Shown here one piece after another: positions 1 to 9,904 of a stretch of 47,050 nucleotides of DNA. A program made the translations under genes and the position numbers. Under the pieces are notes generated by a model that saw only the letters and a list, made by a program, of their open reading frames with translations, was not told where the DNA came from and did no database searches. The stretch covers positions 1 through 47,050 of the forward strand of contig DKBS01000162.1 of assembly GCA_002451275.1 (NCBI GenBank). Reading direction: 5' to 3'. Origin of the DNA: Planctomycetaceae bacterium UBA6894. GTDB lineage: Bacteria > Planctomycetota > Planctomycetia > Gemmatales > Gemmataceae. Each line of letters begins with the position of its first letter. The stretch's first letter is position 1.

Positions 1-1
1 C

Positions 2-910
2 GAAGACAAACCTGCCTGGAAGAGTTTGCCACCCAAGGGCCGATCGATTCTTGGCGCTGACAAAGGCAAGGTTGCCCTAATTTCGGAAGAGGGGACCACC
101 CGGTGGCAAATTCCGGTTCGGGCGGAAGTTCATGACATCCACCAACTGGCGGAAGACCGTTTTCTGCTTCCTATGGGCCGGGACCGTGTGGCCGAGCTGG
201 ATCACACGGGCAAGGAATTGTGGTCTTACAAGGCCGAGAAAGTTCCCGCCAACACGCAGCACATCGAAATTCACTCGGTACAGCGACTGAAAGATGGCAC
301 CACCCTGGTTGCTGAATCCGGAAACCAGCGACTGGCTATTGTTGATCCAGAACGCAAGGTCGCCCACTCGATCCCGCTCACCATTGATCATCCCAACCCC
401 CACCGGGACACGCGTCTGGTGCGCCAAACCCCCGCTGGCACCTTTCTGGTTTGCCATGAGGGAGATGGCATGGTGCGCGAGTATGACACCAAGGGAAAGG
501 TAGTCTGGTCCCACAAACTTGACTTGGCGGGCCGGCCCCGCTCAGGCGGCCACGGACCTGAGGGCCATGGGACCGAGGTCTACGGCGCCTGGCGCACCCC
601 CAATGGGTCTACCTGGATCGCATGCGGAAACGGCAACCGGGTGATCGAGGTAGACGAGCGTGGCAAAACCATTTGGGCGATGGAACAGAGGGAAATTCCG
701 GGCATCGTGCTCGCCTGGGTGACCATGCTGCACCTGCTGCCCGATGGCAACCTGCTTATTGGCAACTGCCATGCTGGACCGGATCAGCCCCAGCTCATCG
801 AGGTGACCAGGGACAAAAAACTGGTCTGGGCCTTCCAAAACTTCAGGCAGTTCGGCAACGGCCTCGCAGCCGCCCAGGTTGCCAGCCTGCCGGATGGAAC
901 CATCCGCTGA
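2..910 (+). CDS. Beta-propeller repeat protein, 5' end outside window
   Basis: The reading frame is open to the left edge of the window, so this is the C-terminal part of a longer protein; a TTG at 26 could in principle start it but has no ribosome binding site. The 294 or more residues are built of short repeats of the kind seen in PQQ/WD-type beta-propellers, with recurring blade signatures such as GKELWSY, GKVVWSH and GKTIWAM alternating with LPDGNLLIGN-like strands. Such planctomycete propellers are usually secreted or periplasmic and of unknown substrate; no catalytic residues are recognisable. The stop codon overlaps the start of the next gene (TGATG), which suggests translational coupling. 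Family assignment is good, function is unknown. Confidence 0.75.
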   Translation, partial: EDKPAWKSLPPKGRSILGADKGKVALISEEGTTRWQIPVRAEVHDIHQLAEDRFLLPMGRDRVAELDHTGKELWSYKAEKVPANTQHIEIHSVQRLKDGTTLVAESGNQRLAIVDPERKVAHSIPLTIDHPNPHRDTRLVRQTPAGTFLVCHEGDGMVREYDTKGKVVWSHKLDLAGRPRSGGHGPEGHGTEVYGAWRTPNGSTWIACGNGNRVIEVDERGKTIWAMEQREIPGIVLAWVTMLHLLPDGNLLIGNCHAGPDQPQLIEVTRDKKLVWAFQNFRQFGNGLAAAQVASLPDGTIR

Positions 911-1341
911 TGCTTGAGCAGACCGAGAGACTTCCCGTGGCCCCAACCAACCCAGGTTTTTTCCTGGAAGGTATCCATCATGTGCAAATCGCCATCCCGC
1001 CGGGGGGCGAGGAATCCGCGCGGGGGTTTTACAAACAGGTGCTAGGACTGCGGGAAGTGCCGGTTTCCCCGTTGGTTTCCAAGCTGGCGATCGCCTGGTT
1101 TGAACAGGATTCCCTTCGGCTCCATGTGGGCATCGACCCCGATTTTCACCCTTCCCGGAGGGGCCATCCCGCCTTCGTGGTTCGGACCTATGATGCCCTG
1201 ATCCATCACCTGGAAATCATGGGTATTGAAGTCATACAGGCGGCTACCGTTGCGGGCAGCAGGCGATGCCATATCCATGATCCTTTCGGCAACCGCATCG
1301 AGCTGATTGAAAAAACCCATGCCGCGGAAATTCCCGGTTAA
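910..1341 (+). CDS. Glyoxalase/VOC-superfamily protein
   Basis: A 143-residue protein with the vicinal-oxygen-chelate fold pattern. An N-terminal HHVQIAI strand is followed by a helix with FYKQVLGL, a central LRLHVGID strand and a C-terminal HIHDPFGNRIELIE strand. The first and central histidines and the late glutamate are candidates for the metal-binding positions used by glyoxalase I, fosfomycin-resistance enzymes and ring-cleaving dioxygenases. The specific reaction cannot be told from sequence. I chose the ATG at 910 because it overlaps the stop of the upstream gene (TGATG) and begins just before the fold. The frame stays open another 96 codons upstream, but only as a shadow of the propeller gene. 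It is probably co-expressed with the propeller protein. Confidence 0.8.
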   Translation: MLEQTERLPVAPTNPGFFLEGIHHVQIAIPPGGEESARGFYKQVLGLREVPVSPLVSKLAIAWFEQDSLRLHVGIDPDFHPSRRGHPAFVVRTYDALIHHLEIMGIEVIQAATVAGSRRCHIHDPFGNRIELIEKTHAAEIPG

Positions 1342-1342
1342 A

Positions 1343-1377
1343 CCCACCGGCCCCGTTGGAAACCCAGGTCCGGTGGG
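1343..1377 (+). terminator. Hairpin after the glyoxalase-like gene, no U-tract
   Basis: CCCACCGG at 1343-1350 pairs perfectly with CCGGTGGG at 1370-1377 across a 19-nt loop, starting right after the TAA stop. There is no run of T downstream, so this is either a weak or factor-assisted terminator or an mRNA 3'-end stabilising hairpin. Confidence 0.3.
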
Positions 1378-1446
1378 GTATAACCGTTGGAACTCCGACC
1401 CTGAAAATTCCGGGTTTCTGAATCGATTCCCAACTTGAGGTTCACC

Positions 1447-4400
1447 ATGCGTCCATCACCACGGTGCATTTATTCCGTGTTCGCGATCTGGGCAGGCCTG
1501 GCACCTCTTGTTTCGGCACAGGCACCTGTTTCGCAAGTGCCGGAAGTGGTCGATTCCCGCGTTCCGCGCACCGCAAGCACCACCGCAACCGCAACAACAA
1601 AACCAATCACAGCCGATTTCACCCGGGGGGCCGTCCCTGCCTGGTTATGGGGCGCGGATGTCAGCAAAAGCTATGTGCTGTCAAAGGAATTCCGGCTCGA
1701 CCAAATGCCCTCCAAAGCCCTTTGCCGGTTCACATGTGACAACGAAGTGAAGCTGTTGATCAACGGCAAAGAGGTTGGTGCCAGCACCGATTGGCAGGAG
1801 CCGGTGACACGGGACATCACCGCTCATTTGAAACCGGGCTCCAACACTCTCCGAGCCGAGGTTGGCAATGACGGGGGAAGCGCCGCCGGTTTCGCCCTGA
1901 AGGTAATCCTGCAACCCTCTAGTGGCAATCCAACCTATATCGTTTCCGATGAATCCTGGTCGTCCCTGGAGGCAGGCAAAGGCGGTGAAGGCCAAAAGCC
2001 CCGGGTGGTGGGAAAGATGGGCGATAGCCCCTGGGGGAATGTGTTTTCGGGCCCTGGCGGCGGTACGGGTGGCAACCAGCCCTTCCAACTTCCCGAGGGG
2101 TTTCTGATCGAGCGGATTTTCACGGTGCCTAAGGCGACCCATGGCTCTTGGGTTTGCCTGACCACCGATGACAAGGGCCGGCTAATCGCCAGTGACCAGG
2201 AAGGCAAGGGGCTGTACCGGATCAGCCCGGGCAAGCCAGGCACCAATGAACCGACCCGGATTGAAAAGCTGAAAGTGGATATGACCAGCGCCCAAGGCAT
2301 GCTGCACGCGTTTGGCGCCCTCTATGTGTGCGCCAACGGCGGCCCTGGAAGTGGACTGTACCGCTTGCGGGATACCGATGGTGATGACCAATACGATGAA
2401 GTGACCAAGCTAAAGGCATTTGAAGGGGGTGGGGAACACGGACCACACGCGCTGCGCCTTTCCCCGGATGGCAAAAAAATCCTTGTCTCCTGCGGCAACC
2501 ACACCCTTCCCCCCAAGGGCTTCCAAAAAAGCCGCATCCCCTCCAACTGGAACGAGGACCACCTTCTGCCCCGCCAGTGGGATGCCAACGGACATGCCCG
2601 TGGCATTCTGGCCCCGGGGGGCTATATCGCCAGCACAGACCCTGATGGCAAGGAATGGGAAATTTTCACCATCGGCTACCGCAACCAATACGATTTCGCC
2701 TTCAATCCAGAAGGGGAAATGTTTGTCTATGACGCCGACATGGAATGGGATTTTGGCATGCCCTGGTACCGGCCCACGCGGGTGAACCACGCCACCAGCG
2801 GCAGTGAATTGGGATGGCGCAGCGGCACGGGCAAGTGGCCCGCCTACTACGTGGACAGCCTGCCCGCCATGGTGGACATCGGGCCGGGCTCTCCAGTGGG
2901 CGTGGAGTTCGGCACCGGGGCGAAATTCCCCGCCAAGTACCAAAAGGCGCTGTTCATCTGCGACTGGACCTTTGGCACCATGCATGCCATTCTCATCGAG
3001 CCCCAAGGCGCCACTTATTCCGCCAGACGCGAAGAGTTCGTCTCCCGCGCGCCCCTGCCCCTCACCGATGTGGTGATCAACAAGGATGGCGCCATGTACT
3101 TCACCGTGGGTGGCCGTGGCACCCAATCGGAACTGTACCGGGTGACCTATGTGGGCAAGGAATCCACCCAGCCTGCGGACGCCGATTCCACCACCGATGC
3201 CAACGCAAGCCAAAGGCAATTGCGCCGCAAGCTGGAAGCCTTTCACCAAAAGGGAAGCGCAGCAGGAGATGACCTGCAGTTCATCCTGGAACAGTTGGGA
3301 CATACGGACCGTTTCATCCGGTACGCCGCCCGTGTGGCGATAGAAAACCAACCGGCGGAGTTGTGGCAGGACAAGGTTCTGAATTTGTCGGCCAAATCGG
3401 CCCTGATTCAGGGAGTGGTGGGGGTGGCGCACCAAGGTGACAAGAACCTTTCGGACAAGGCCTTGCAAAGCCTTTTGAAAATTGACTGGAGGTCCATGGA
3501 CAACGTCACCCGGCTGGATTGGCTGCGGGCCATTCAATTGGTATTTATCCGCATGAAGGCCCCGGGCACGGAAGTGACGGCCCAAACCCTGGCCCTGTTA
3601 GACCCTCTTTTCCCCGATCGGGACAACATGATCAACCGGGAGTTGATCAATCTGCTGGTTTACCTCCAGTCACCCACCATCCCTGGCAAGACCACAGCCC
3701 TTCTCAACGCACCCTCCGTGCAGGAAAAAGAGAACGCGATAGATGACCTGCTGGCCCGCAATCGAGGCTACGGCGGCACCATTTCCCAAGTGATGGCCAA
3801 CCGTCCTGACGCCCAAAAGATCCACTATCTTTTCGCGCTGCGTAACCTGAAGGATCATTGGACCCTGGATGCGCGCAAAGCTTACTTCACCGCTCTGAAC
3901 GAGGCCCGTGGCCGTTCGGGGGGCGCCAGCTACCAGGGTTTCTTGAACAACATCGAGAAGGAAGCCTACGAAAACGCCAAAGACACTGATCGTTTGGCGA
4001 TTGAAGCCATGGGCCTGCGCAAGCCGGCGAAACTCAGCGCCTTGCCCAAACCTGCCGGCCCGGGAAAGGCTTGGGCTCTTGATGACCTGGCCGCACTGAC
4101 CAAGGAAGGCTTTCGTGCGCGCAATTTTGAAAACGGCAAAAAATCCTTTGCCTCAGCCAGGTGCGTGGTGTGCCATCGCTTCAACGGCGAGGGCGGTGCC
4201 ACCGGGCCCGACCTGAGCCAGGTTTCAGGCCGGTTCAGCGCCAAGGACTTATGCGAATCGATTGTCGAGCCGAACAAGGTCATCTCAGACCAATACAAGG
4301 CTTCCATCATTGAAACAAATTCCGGGAAGGTGCTCACCGGCAAGGTGGTCAGCGAAACCGCCACTCAATTGGTCCTGGTCACTGATCCGGAGGATTCCAC

Positions 4401-4566
4401 GAAGGTGGTCGAGGTCCAGAAAACCGACATCGAGTCGATCAAGCCCTCTCCCGTCTCGCTGATGCCAGCCAAGCTCATCGACGGACTCAACCAGAATGAG
4501 GTGCTAGACCTGCTGGCCTACATGCTATCCAAGGGTGATCCGGCTAGCCCGTTTTTCAAAAAGTAA
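1447..4566 (+). CDS. PVC-type membrane-bound dehydrogenase with C-terminal heme-binding domain
   Basis: A 1039-residue exported protein. The start is the ATG at 1447, with GAGG six bases upstream; an in-frame TTG at 1435 is less likely. Residues 1-30 form a signal peptide ending in a SAQA-like cleavage site. Residues about 60-160 look like a galactose-binding beta-sandwich, residues about 220-590 form a sorbosone-dehydrogenase/NHL-type propeller, and a helical HEAT-like region follows. The C-terminus carries a cytochrome c site, CVVCH (C906, C909, H910), followed by GPDLS and an IVEPNKVISDQY motif typical of the planctomycete/verrucomicrobial heme-binding domain TIGR02603. It probably oxidises a sugar or alcohol in the periplasm and passes electrons to the heme. 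Substrate unknown; family assignment confident. Confidence 0.88.
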   Translation: MRPSPRCIYSVFAIWAGLAPLVSAQAPVSQVPEVVDSRVPRTASTTATATTKPITADFTRGAVPAWLWGADVSKSYVLSKEFRLDQMPSKALCRFTCDNEVKLLINGKEVGASTDWQEPVTRDITAHLKPGSNTLRAEVGNDGGSAAGFALKVILQPSSGNPTYIVSDESWSSLEAGKGGEGQKPRVVGKMGDSPWGNVFSGPGGGTGGNQPFQLPEGFLIERIFTVPKATHGSWVCLTTDDKGRLIASDQEGKGLYRISPGKPGTNEPTRIEKLKVDMTSAQGMLHAFGALYVCANGGPGSGLYRLRDTDGDDQYDEVTKLKAFEGGGEHGPHALRLSPDGKKILVSCGNHTLPPKGFQKSRIPSNWNEDHLLPRQWDANGHARGILAPGGYIASTDPDGKEWEIFTIGYRNQYDFAFNPEGEMFVYDADMEWDFGMPWYRPTRVNHATSGSELGWRSGTGKWPAYYVDSLPAMVDIGPGSPVGVEFGTGAKFPAKYQKALFICDWTFGTMHAILIEPQGATYSARREEFVSRAPLPLTDVVINKDGAMYFTVGGRGTQSELYRVTYVGKESTQPADADSTTDANASQRQLRRKLEAFHQKGSAAGDDLQFILEQLGHTDRFIRYAARVAIENQPAELWQDKVLNLSAKSALIQGVVGVAHQGDKNLSDKALQSLLKIDWRSMDNVTRLDWLRAIQLVFIRMKAPGTEVTAQTLALLDPLFPDRDNMINRELINLLVYLQSPTIPGKTTALLNAPSVQEKENAIDDLLARNRGYGGTISQVMANRPDAQKIHYLFALRNLKDHWTLDARKAYFTALNEARGRSGGASYQGFLNNIEKEAYENAKDTDRLAIEAMGLRKPAKLSALPKPAGPGKAWALDDLAALTKEGFRARNFENGKKSFASARCVVCHRFNGEGGATGPDLSQVSGRFSAKDLCESIVEPNKVISDQYKASIIETNSGKVLTGKVVSETATQLVLVTDPEDSTKVVEVQKTDIESIKPSPVSLMPAKLIDGLNQNEVLDLLAYMLSKGDPASPFFKK

Positions 4567-4584
4567 CCACGCGAGGTTTGCCCG

Positions 4585-7308
4585 ATGCTCGCCGCCCTAC
4601 TTGGGCTGGTGTTTTGCCAGCCCAGCCCGGGTTTTCTGATTGATTTGACCCGCGCCGAACAGGCCAAAAAGTGGCGTGCCCAGCACGACATTCGTGCGCT
4701 GGAACCCACGATGGAAGGCCTGCTGGTGCGTGTCAGCGGCGACGACCCCTACCTGGCCGGCCCACGCATCTTCCCGCCGGGCGGCAAACAGCCGCTCTTG
4801 GGCATTATCAAACTGAAATCTGTCACCGGCGGAACGGGCCAGATCTTCTATTTCAGCGACCTGAAGGGTACCACCGAGCGGGATTCGGTCCGCTTTGAGT
4901 TACCTGCGGGAGAATGGCACACCGCGCGGGTGAGACTGCCAGCACTGCCAGCGGGCACGCGCTTCCGGTTTGACCCACCCGGCAACGGTGACTGCGTGCT
5001 GGCCTCCATCGCGCTGCAACCCCGCAAAGACATCCAGCCACCCGAGTGGTCTCCCCTTCCAGCCGACTCAGCTTCCAATGAAATGCCGCACACACTGAAA
5101 AGCGGCGAGGCGACCCTTCGCGTGGGAGATGGGTGGGACAACTGGCAACTGCAAGTGGCAGGCGACACGATCGCCCGTGGCCATCGGGCCGGCATGATTG
5201 GGCACCAGATCGTGCGCGAGGGAAAAACCGCGCTGGAATGGCTTCACTTGGAACCAAAGGCCTTCAACACCCGCACCGGTCCGCAAGGTGGAATTATCAC
5301 CAGTGGCACGGTGAAGGACAGCGATGGCTGCTCCTGGGAAATGCAACTCAACTATTCGGCTGGGCCGGAAGGCAGCTTCTACTGCGTATTCAGCCTGACT
5401 GTGGACCGAGACCGTTCACTGGTCTGGCTTCCCGCGCTGATGGCTGTCGCAGGAAAAAGGGGAGGCGATGGCACACTCGAGTCGGGCAAGAAACAAGCGC
5501 TTCTGGCCGGGGTGGAATACCTGGATGATGAGCCAAGCAGTTCTCAGGCGGACATCCTGGGTCCAGCCCACCAGCGCCGTGTCCCGGACCCGGTGAAACT
5601 GACCATGCCCCTGATGGCCTGGCAATCGGGCAAGCAATGGCTGTCCATTCACTGGAAGGAAAAGCCGGACTGGACACCGATTTTTGACACACCTGACCGC
5701 ACCCTGAGCACGGGTGGCCACTTGCTTGGAATGATCTTGCCCGGAGCCGACCCGGGGGTCCGCGGGGATGGAGACCTGTTTCCCTTTGCGGGCATCCCTC
5801 TGCCCGCAAAACAAAGGATCACGCTCCGGTTGACCCTTTCCGCAGGCAGGGGTGAAAACATCACGGCTGCTGTGAGCCACCACCTGAAGCAAAACCCACT
5901 TCCCGCGTTGCCACCCAAGCCAACCCTGGAGGCTTATACCCGTCTCGCAACTTTGGGTTGGCTGGAGAGCGGGCTGGGCGGGGCACCCGGAACCTATCGC
6001 CATGCCGTGATGGGCGAACTGATGGGGCCGCAACCGGCCAGTGATGCGGCATGGATGCTGGAATGGTTGTCCGGAAACTTGAATGGTGACCACCAGGCCA
6101 AACAAGCCCAGGAGGCATCCAGACAAGCTTGGACCAAGGTGGGAGCATCCGGGCGATTCCATGCCATGTTGGGCCATTTGCGAGAACCAGTCGCGATTTT
6201 TCTGGGCGAGCGGGCCGACCTAGAGGTAGGCACACGGCAGGCCGGGGCCCGCGTCCAACAAGTTCTGGCACGGTTTGAACCGGACGGAACCGTACGCTAC
6301 CGGGGCAAACACCCGGCTGATTTGGCTCGGACCCAGCCCTCCCTCGAAGCCAACGGACTGACCAGCCGGGCGGTGGTCGACCTGATTCAAGCGGCCATCT
6401 TTAGCGGCGATTCGTCGCAGATGGAAAAAGCCATAGCCAAATTGAAAGCTCTGGACCGCTTCCAAAACTCCGTTCCGCGGGGAGCCCAAACCTGGGAGGT
6501 GCCCCTGCACACACCGGACATCCTGGCTTCGGGGCATCTGGTGGAGGCTTACCGTCTGGCTTACGAGGTGACAGGGGACAAAAAATTCCTCGAAAAGGGG
6601 ATTGATTGGGCGTGGACAGGCGTGCCGTTTGTCTATCAGCGCAAACCTGCCGCGGTTCCGATTGGCGAATACGCCACCATTGCGGTGCTGGGGGCCACCC
6701 ACTACGAAGCCCCCGTGTGGATCGGGCTACCGGTTCAATGGTGCGGCCTGGTCTACGCTGATGCCATTGCCCGCCTGGCACGCCACGATGCCGAGGGGCC
6801 CTGGGAACAGTTGTCCACGGGCATCACCCTTTCGGCGATGCAGCAGGTGTACCCGGCAGGGACCAACCGCCAGGGCCTTTTGCCGGATTCTTTTTCGCTT
6901 CGTTCGCAAATACGCAACCCGGCGGATATCAACCCGGGCACCTTGCAGCCCCTGGCCATGCGCGTCCTCGCCAATTCCTGGTCGTATGACACCCTCGGAA
7001 TACCCGGGTCCCAAGGCCGGGCCTGGTTGGTGGGACCTGGTAAATTCGACTGGAAAGACACGGCTGACAATGAGGTTGACATCCGCTTCACCCCTTGGCG
7101 GAAGGGGAATACATCGTGGGTACTTTTCGGCGGCACAGGATGGGAAGGCCTGTCTGTCAAAACCGACAAAAGCGTACCGGAAAGCCGACTGGTTCCTTTG
7201 GCAGAAACCTTGGCCAAAGCGGTTTCCGTGAACGGGCCCACATGCTGGCGGATCGGGCGCAAGGGACCGGTGCCTACCCCAATATCTGGCCCCAAGAGGC
7301 AGCCCTGA
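4585..7308 (+). CDS. Secreted protein of unknown function, possible glycan-active enzyme
   Basis: A 907-residue protein starting at an ATG 18 nt after the preceding stop, so probably in the same transcript. A short hydrophobic N-terminus (MLAALLGLVFCQPSPG) looks like a signal peptide. Residues about 20-150 look beta-rich and resemble a carbohydrate-binding sandwich. Residues about 170-430 are a second beta-rich region. From about 440 to 800 the sequence turns helical, with repeated Trp/Leu-rich helices reminiscent of the (alpha/alpha)6 barrels of glycoside hydrolases and polysaccharide lyases. I cannot identify a catalytic pair or assign a family. Position after a PVC-type dehydrogenase fits a role in polysaccharide or sugar-acid use, but that is inference. 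Confidence 0.6.
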   Translation: MLAALLGLVFCQPSPGFLIDLTRAEQAKKWRAQHDIRALEPTMEGLLVRVSGDDPYLAGPRIFPPGGKQPLLGIIKLKSVTGGTGQIFYFSDLKGTTERDSVRFELPAGEWHTARVRLPALPAGTRFRFDPPGNGDCVLASIALQPRKDIQPPEWSPLPADSASNEMPHTLKSGEATLRVGDGWDNWQLQVAGDTIARGHRAGMIGHQIVREGKTALEWLHLEPKAFNTRTGPQGGIITSGTVKDSDGCSWEMQLNYSAGPEGSFYCVFSLTVDRDRSLVWLPALMAVAGKRGGDGTLESGKKQALLAGVEYLDDEPSSSQADILGPAHQRRVPDPVKLTMPLMAWQSGKQWLSIHWKEKPDWTPIFDTPDRTLSTGGHLLGMILPGADPGVRGDGDLFPFAGIPLPAKQRITLRLTLSAGRGENITAAVSHHLKQNPLPALPPKPTLEAYTRLATLGWLESGLGGAPGTYRHAVMGELMGPQPASDAAWMLEWLSGNLNGDHQAKQAQEASRQAWTKVGASGRFHAMLGHLREPVAIFLGERADLEVGTRQAGARVQQVLARFEPDGTVRYRGKHPADLARTQPSLEANGLTSRAVVDLIQAAIFSGDSSQMEKAIAKLKALDRFQNSVPRGAQTWEVPLHTPDILASGHLVEAYRLAYEVTGDKKFLEKGIDWAWTGVPFVYQRKPAAVPIGEYATIAVLGATHYEAPVWIGLPVQWCGLVYADAIARLARHDAEGPWEQLSTGITLSAMQQVYPAGTNRQGLLPDSFSLRSQIRNPADINPGTLQPLAMRVLANSWSYDTLGIPGSQGRAWLVGPGKFDWKDTADNEVDIRFTPWRKGNTSWVLFGGTGWEGLSVKTDKSVPESRLVPLAETLAKAVSVNGPTCWRIGRKGPVPTPISGPKRQP

Positions 7309-7328
7309 GTTCCAGGGGACGCTTTTTT
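7303..7328 (+). terminator. Possible weak intrinsic terminator
   Basis: CCCTG (7303-7307) pairs with CAGGG (7313-7317) over a 5-nt loop that includes the end of the stop codon, and six T residues lie at 7323-7328. The stem is short and the T-run begins 5 nt after it, so efficiency would be modest. Confidence 0.35.
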
Positions 7329-7439
7329 CACCTGCCAATACTCCTAATTCTCGCAGGCAATCTGGCTACGGGGCCTGTACATTGATGGATACGGGCTTTC
7401 AGGACCGGGCCAACCCACTGTGCACCAAGGAGCAAGGTT

Positions 7440-9860
7440 GTGAGCCAGTCATCCCAGGATTCCATCAGCGCTTTTGGCAAGGCCCGCTCCACCGTGCCTG
7501 GCACCCCACTCGATCCCGAACAATTAAGGAAGGTCGATGCCTATTGGCGGGCCTGCAACTACATGGCGCTGGGCATGACCTATCTGAGGGCCAATCCACT
7601 CCTCCGGGAACCTTTGAAACCCGAGCATATCAAGGACCGCTTGCTGGGCCACTGGGGTGCCAGCCCCGGCCTGGCATTCGCCTACATCCACCTCAGCCGC
7701 GCCATCAAGGAAAACGACCTGAATGTGGTCTTCATGGCCGGGCCCGGGCACGGGGCCCCCGGCATATTGGGCCCGTGTTACCTGGAAGGTTCCTACCCCG
7801 AGGTCTATCCCGACTGCAGCGAGAACGCGGAGGGGTTGCAGCATTTCTTCAAGCAGTTTTCCTTCCCGGGGGGCATTGGCAGCCATTGCACACCCGAAAC
7901 ACCCGGCAGCATCCACGAGGGAGGCGAGTTGGGCTATGTGCTTTCCCACGCCTGTGGCGCGGCCTTTGACAATCCGGACTTGATCGTGGCGGCCATGGTG
8001 GGCGATGGGGAATCGGAAACCGGTCCCCTGGCCACCAGTTGGCACATCAACAAGTTCCTCAACCCGGTGAGGGATGGGGCAGTTCTGCCAATTTTGCACC
8101 TGAATGGGTACAAAATTAACAATCCGACCATCTGGGCCCGCGTCCCCCACGGGGAAATCGAGGCCTTTTTCCGCGGAACCGGCTGGACCCCTTATTTTGT
8201 CGAAGGGTCCGACCCGGAAACAATGCATCAGGCCATGGCCGCAACCATCGACCAGTGCGTGGCCGACATCCGCACCGCCCAGCAAAAGGCCCGTACCTCG
8301 GGCAAGGCCTTCCGCCCCCTTTGGCCCATGATCGTGCTGCGCACCCCCAAGGGCTGGACCTGCCCACCCGAGGCGGGCGGGCACAAGCTGGAGGGAAGCT
8401 GGCGGGCGCACCAGGTCCCTTTGGCCGATGTGAAAAAAGATGCCACCCGACTGAAAATGCTGGAAGACTGGATGCGGGGCTACAAGCCCCAAGAACTATT
8501 CGACGAACAGGGAGCTTTCCGGGCCGATTTGAAGGCTCTTGCGCCGACAGGAACCAGGCGCATCGGCTCCAACCCGCACGCCAATGGCGGCCAGTTGAAA
8601 AAAGCCCTGCACCTTCCCGACTTCCGCGATTACGGCGTGAAGGTGGAAAAAATGGGCACCACTGAGGCGGAAAACTGCCGTCCCCTTGGCATTTTCCTGC
8701 GTGATGTCATGAAGGCCAACATGCGCACCTTCCGGGTTTTCGGCCCGGATGAAAACACCTCCAACAAACTGAACGCCATCTACGAAGTCTCCAAAAAAAT
8801 GTGGCTGGAGGAATATTTTCCTGAGGACGCCGACGGCGGCGAACTATCCCCGGATGGCCGGGTGATCGAGATGCTGAGCGAGCACACCCTGGAGGGCATG
8901 CTGGAGGGGTACCTGCTGACGGGACGGCACGGCTTCCTAAGCACCTACGAGGCTTTCGCCCATGTCATCGATTCCATGTTCAACCAGCACGCCAAGTGGC
9001 TGACCATCTGCAACCAGCTCCCCTGGCGGGTGAACATTGCCTCGCTCAACCTGCTGATCACCAGCACCGTCTGGCGGCAGGACCACAACGGCTTCACGCA
9101 TCAGGACCCAGGCTTCCTCGACGTGGTGGTGAACAAGAGCGCCGCTGTAACCCGCATTTATCTGCCCCCCGATGTCAACTCGCTATTGTGCGTGGCCAAC
9201 CACTGCCTGCGCACCGAGAACTACATCAACGTGATCGTCTCGGACAAGCAAAACCACCTGCAATACCTCAGCATGGACGAGGCGATCATCCATTGCACCA
9301 AGGGCATCGGCATTTGGCCCAAGGCCTGCACCGACGAGGGAGAAGAGCCTGATGTGGTGGTCGCCAGCGCGGGGGACATCCCCACGAAAGAGGCGCTGGC
9401 CGCCACCGACATGCTGCGCCAGGAATTTCCCGGCCTGAAGATCCGTTTCATCAATGTGGTGGACCTCTTCAAGCTGCAATGCAGCTCGGAACACCCCCAC
9501 GGTCTGACGGACCGCGATTTCGACAGTCTGTTCACCGTGGACAAGCCGATCATCTTCGCCTTCCACGGGTACCCCTGGCTGATCCACAGGCTCACCTACA
9601 AGCGGAGCAACCACAACAACCTGCATGTCCGCGGCTACAAGGAAAAGGGCAACATCAACACACCGCTAGAACTGGCTATCCAAAACGAGATTGACCGGTT
9701 CACCCTGGCCATCGATGTCATCAACCGGGTGCCCAAGCTGAAGGTCGCCGGGGCGCACGCGAAGGAAAAGTTCCGCAACCGGCAGATCCAGTGCCGCAAC
9801 TATGCCCACGAGCACGGGGTGGACCAGCCGGATGCCGCGAACTGGCGCTGGCCCTACTGA
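7440..9860 (+). CDS. xfp: Xylulose-5-phosphate/fructose-6-phosphate phosphoketolase
   Basis: An 806-residue cytoplasmic thiamine-diphosphate enzyme that splits xylulose 5-phosphate (and often fructose 6-phosphate) with phosphate to give acetyl phosphate plus glyceraldehyde 3-phosphate or erythrose 4-phosphate. Full family length (about 790-825) with clear hallmarks: [28 protein letters not shown], the [10 protein letters not shown] segment, the TPP-binding [15 protein letters not shown], and the C-terminal [14 protein letters not shown] region. The GTG at 7440 is chosen because AAGGAG lies 7 bases upstream. It stands alone, without an adjacent acetate kinase or phosphotransacetylase, so the fate of acetyl phosphate is not shown here. 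Whether the preferred substrate is X5P alone or X5P and F6P cannot be decided from the motifs seen. Confidence 0.97.
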   Translation: MSQSSQDSISAFGKARSTVPGTPLDPEQLRKVDAYWRACNYMALGMTYLRANPLLREPLKPEHIKDRLLGHWGASPGLAFAYIHLSRAIKENDLNVVFMAGPGHGAPGILGPCYLEGSYPEVYPDCSENAEGLQHFFKQFSFPGGIGSHCTPETPGSIHEGGELGYVLSHACGAAFDNPDLIVAAMVGDGESETGPLATSWHINKFLNPVRDGAVLPILHLNGYKINNPTIWARVPHGEIEAFFRGTGWTPYFVEGSDPETMHQAMAATIDQCVADIRTAQQKARTSGKAFRPLWPMIVLRTPKGWTCPPEAGGHKLEGSWRAHQVPLADVKKDATRLKMLEDWMRGYKPQELFDEQGAFRADLKALAPTGTRRIGSNPHANGGQLKKALHLPDFRDYGVKVEKMGTTEAENCRPLGIFLRDVMKANMRTFRVFGPDENTSNKLNAIYEVSKKMWLEEYFPEDADGGELSPDGRVIEMLSEHTLEGMLEGYLLTGRHGFLSTYEAFAHVIDSMFNQHAKWLTICNQLPWRVNIASLNLLITSTVWRQDHNGFTHQDPGFLDVVVNKSAAVTRIYLPPDVNSLLCVANHCLRTENYINVIVSDKQNHLQYLSMDEAIIHCTKGIGIWPKACTDEGEEPDVVVASAGDIPTKEALAATDMLRQEFPGLKIRFINVVDLFKLQCSSEHPHGLTDRDFDSLFTVDKPIIFAFHGYPWLIHRLTYKRSNHNNLHVRGYKEKGNINTPLELAIQNEIDRFTLAIDVINRVPKLKVAGAHAKEKFRNRQIQCRNYAHEHGVDQPDAANWRWPY

Positions 9861-9904
9861 GTCCACCTGCTTTCACGATCCCTGAAAAACCCGAGAGAAT
9901 GGCC

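Noticed and set aside
622..909. Possible N-terminal extension of the glyoxalase-like protein by 96 codons
   Set aside because: It lies entirely inside the propeller gene in another frame, the sequence is Arg/Gln-rich without domain character, and the ATG at 910 overlaps the upstream stop in a normal coupling arrangement.
2410..3585. 391-codon open frame antisense to the PVC-type dehydrogenase
   Set aside because: A shadow of a high-GC gene: no ribosome binding site, no recognisable domain, and the sense strand has a conserved multi-domain protein.
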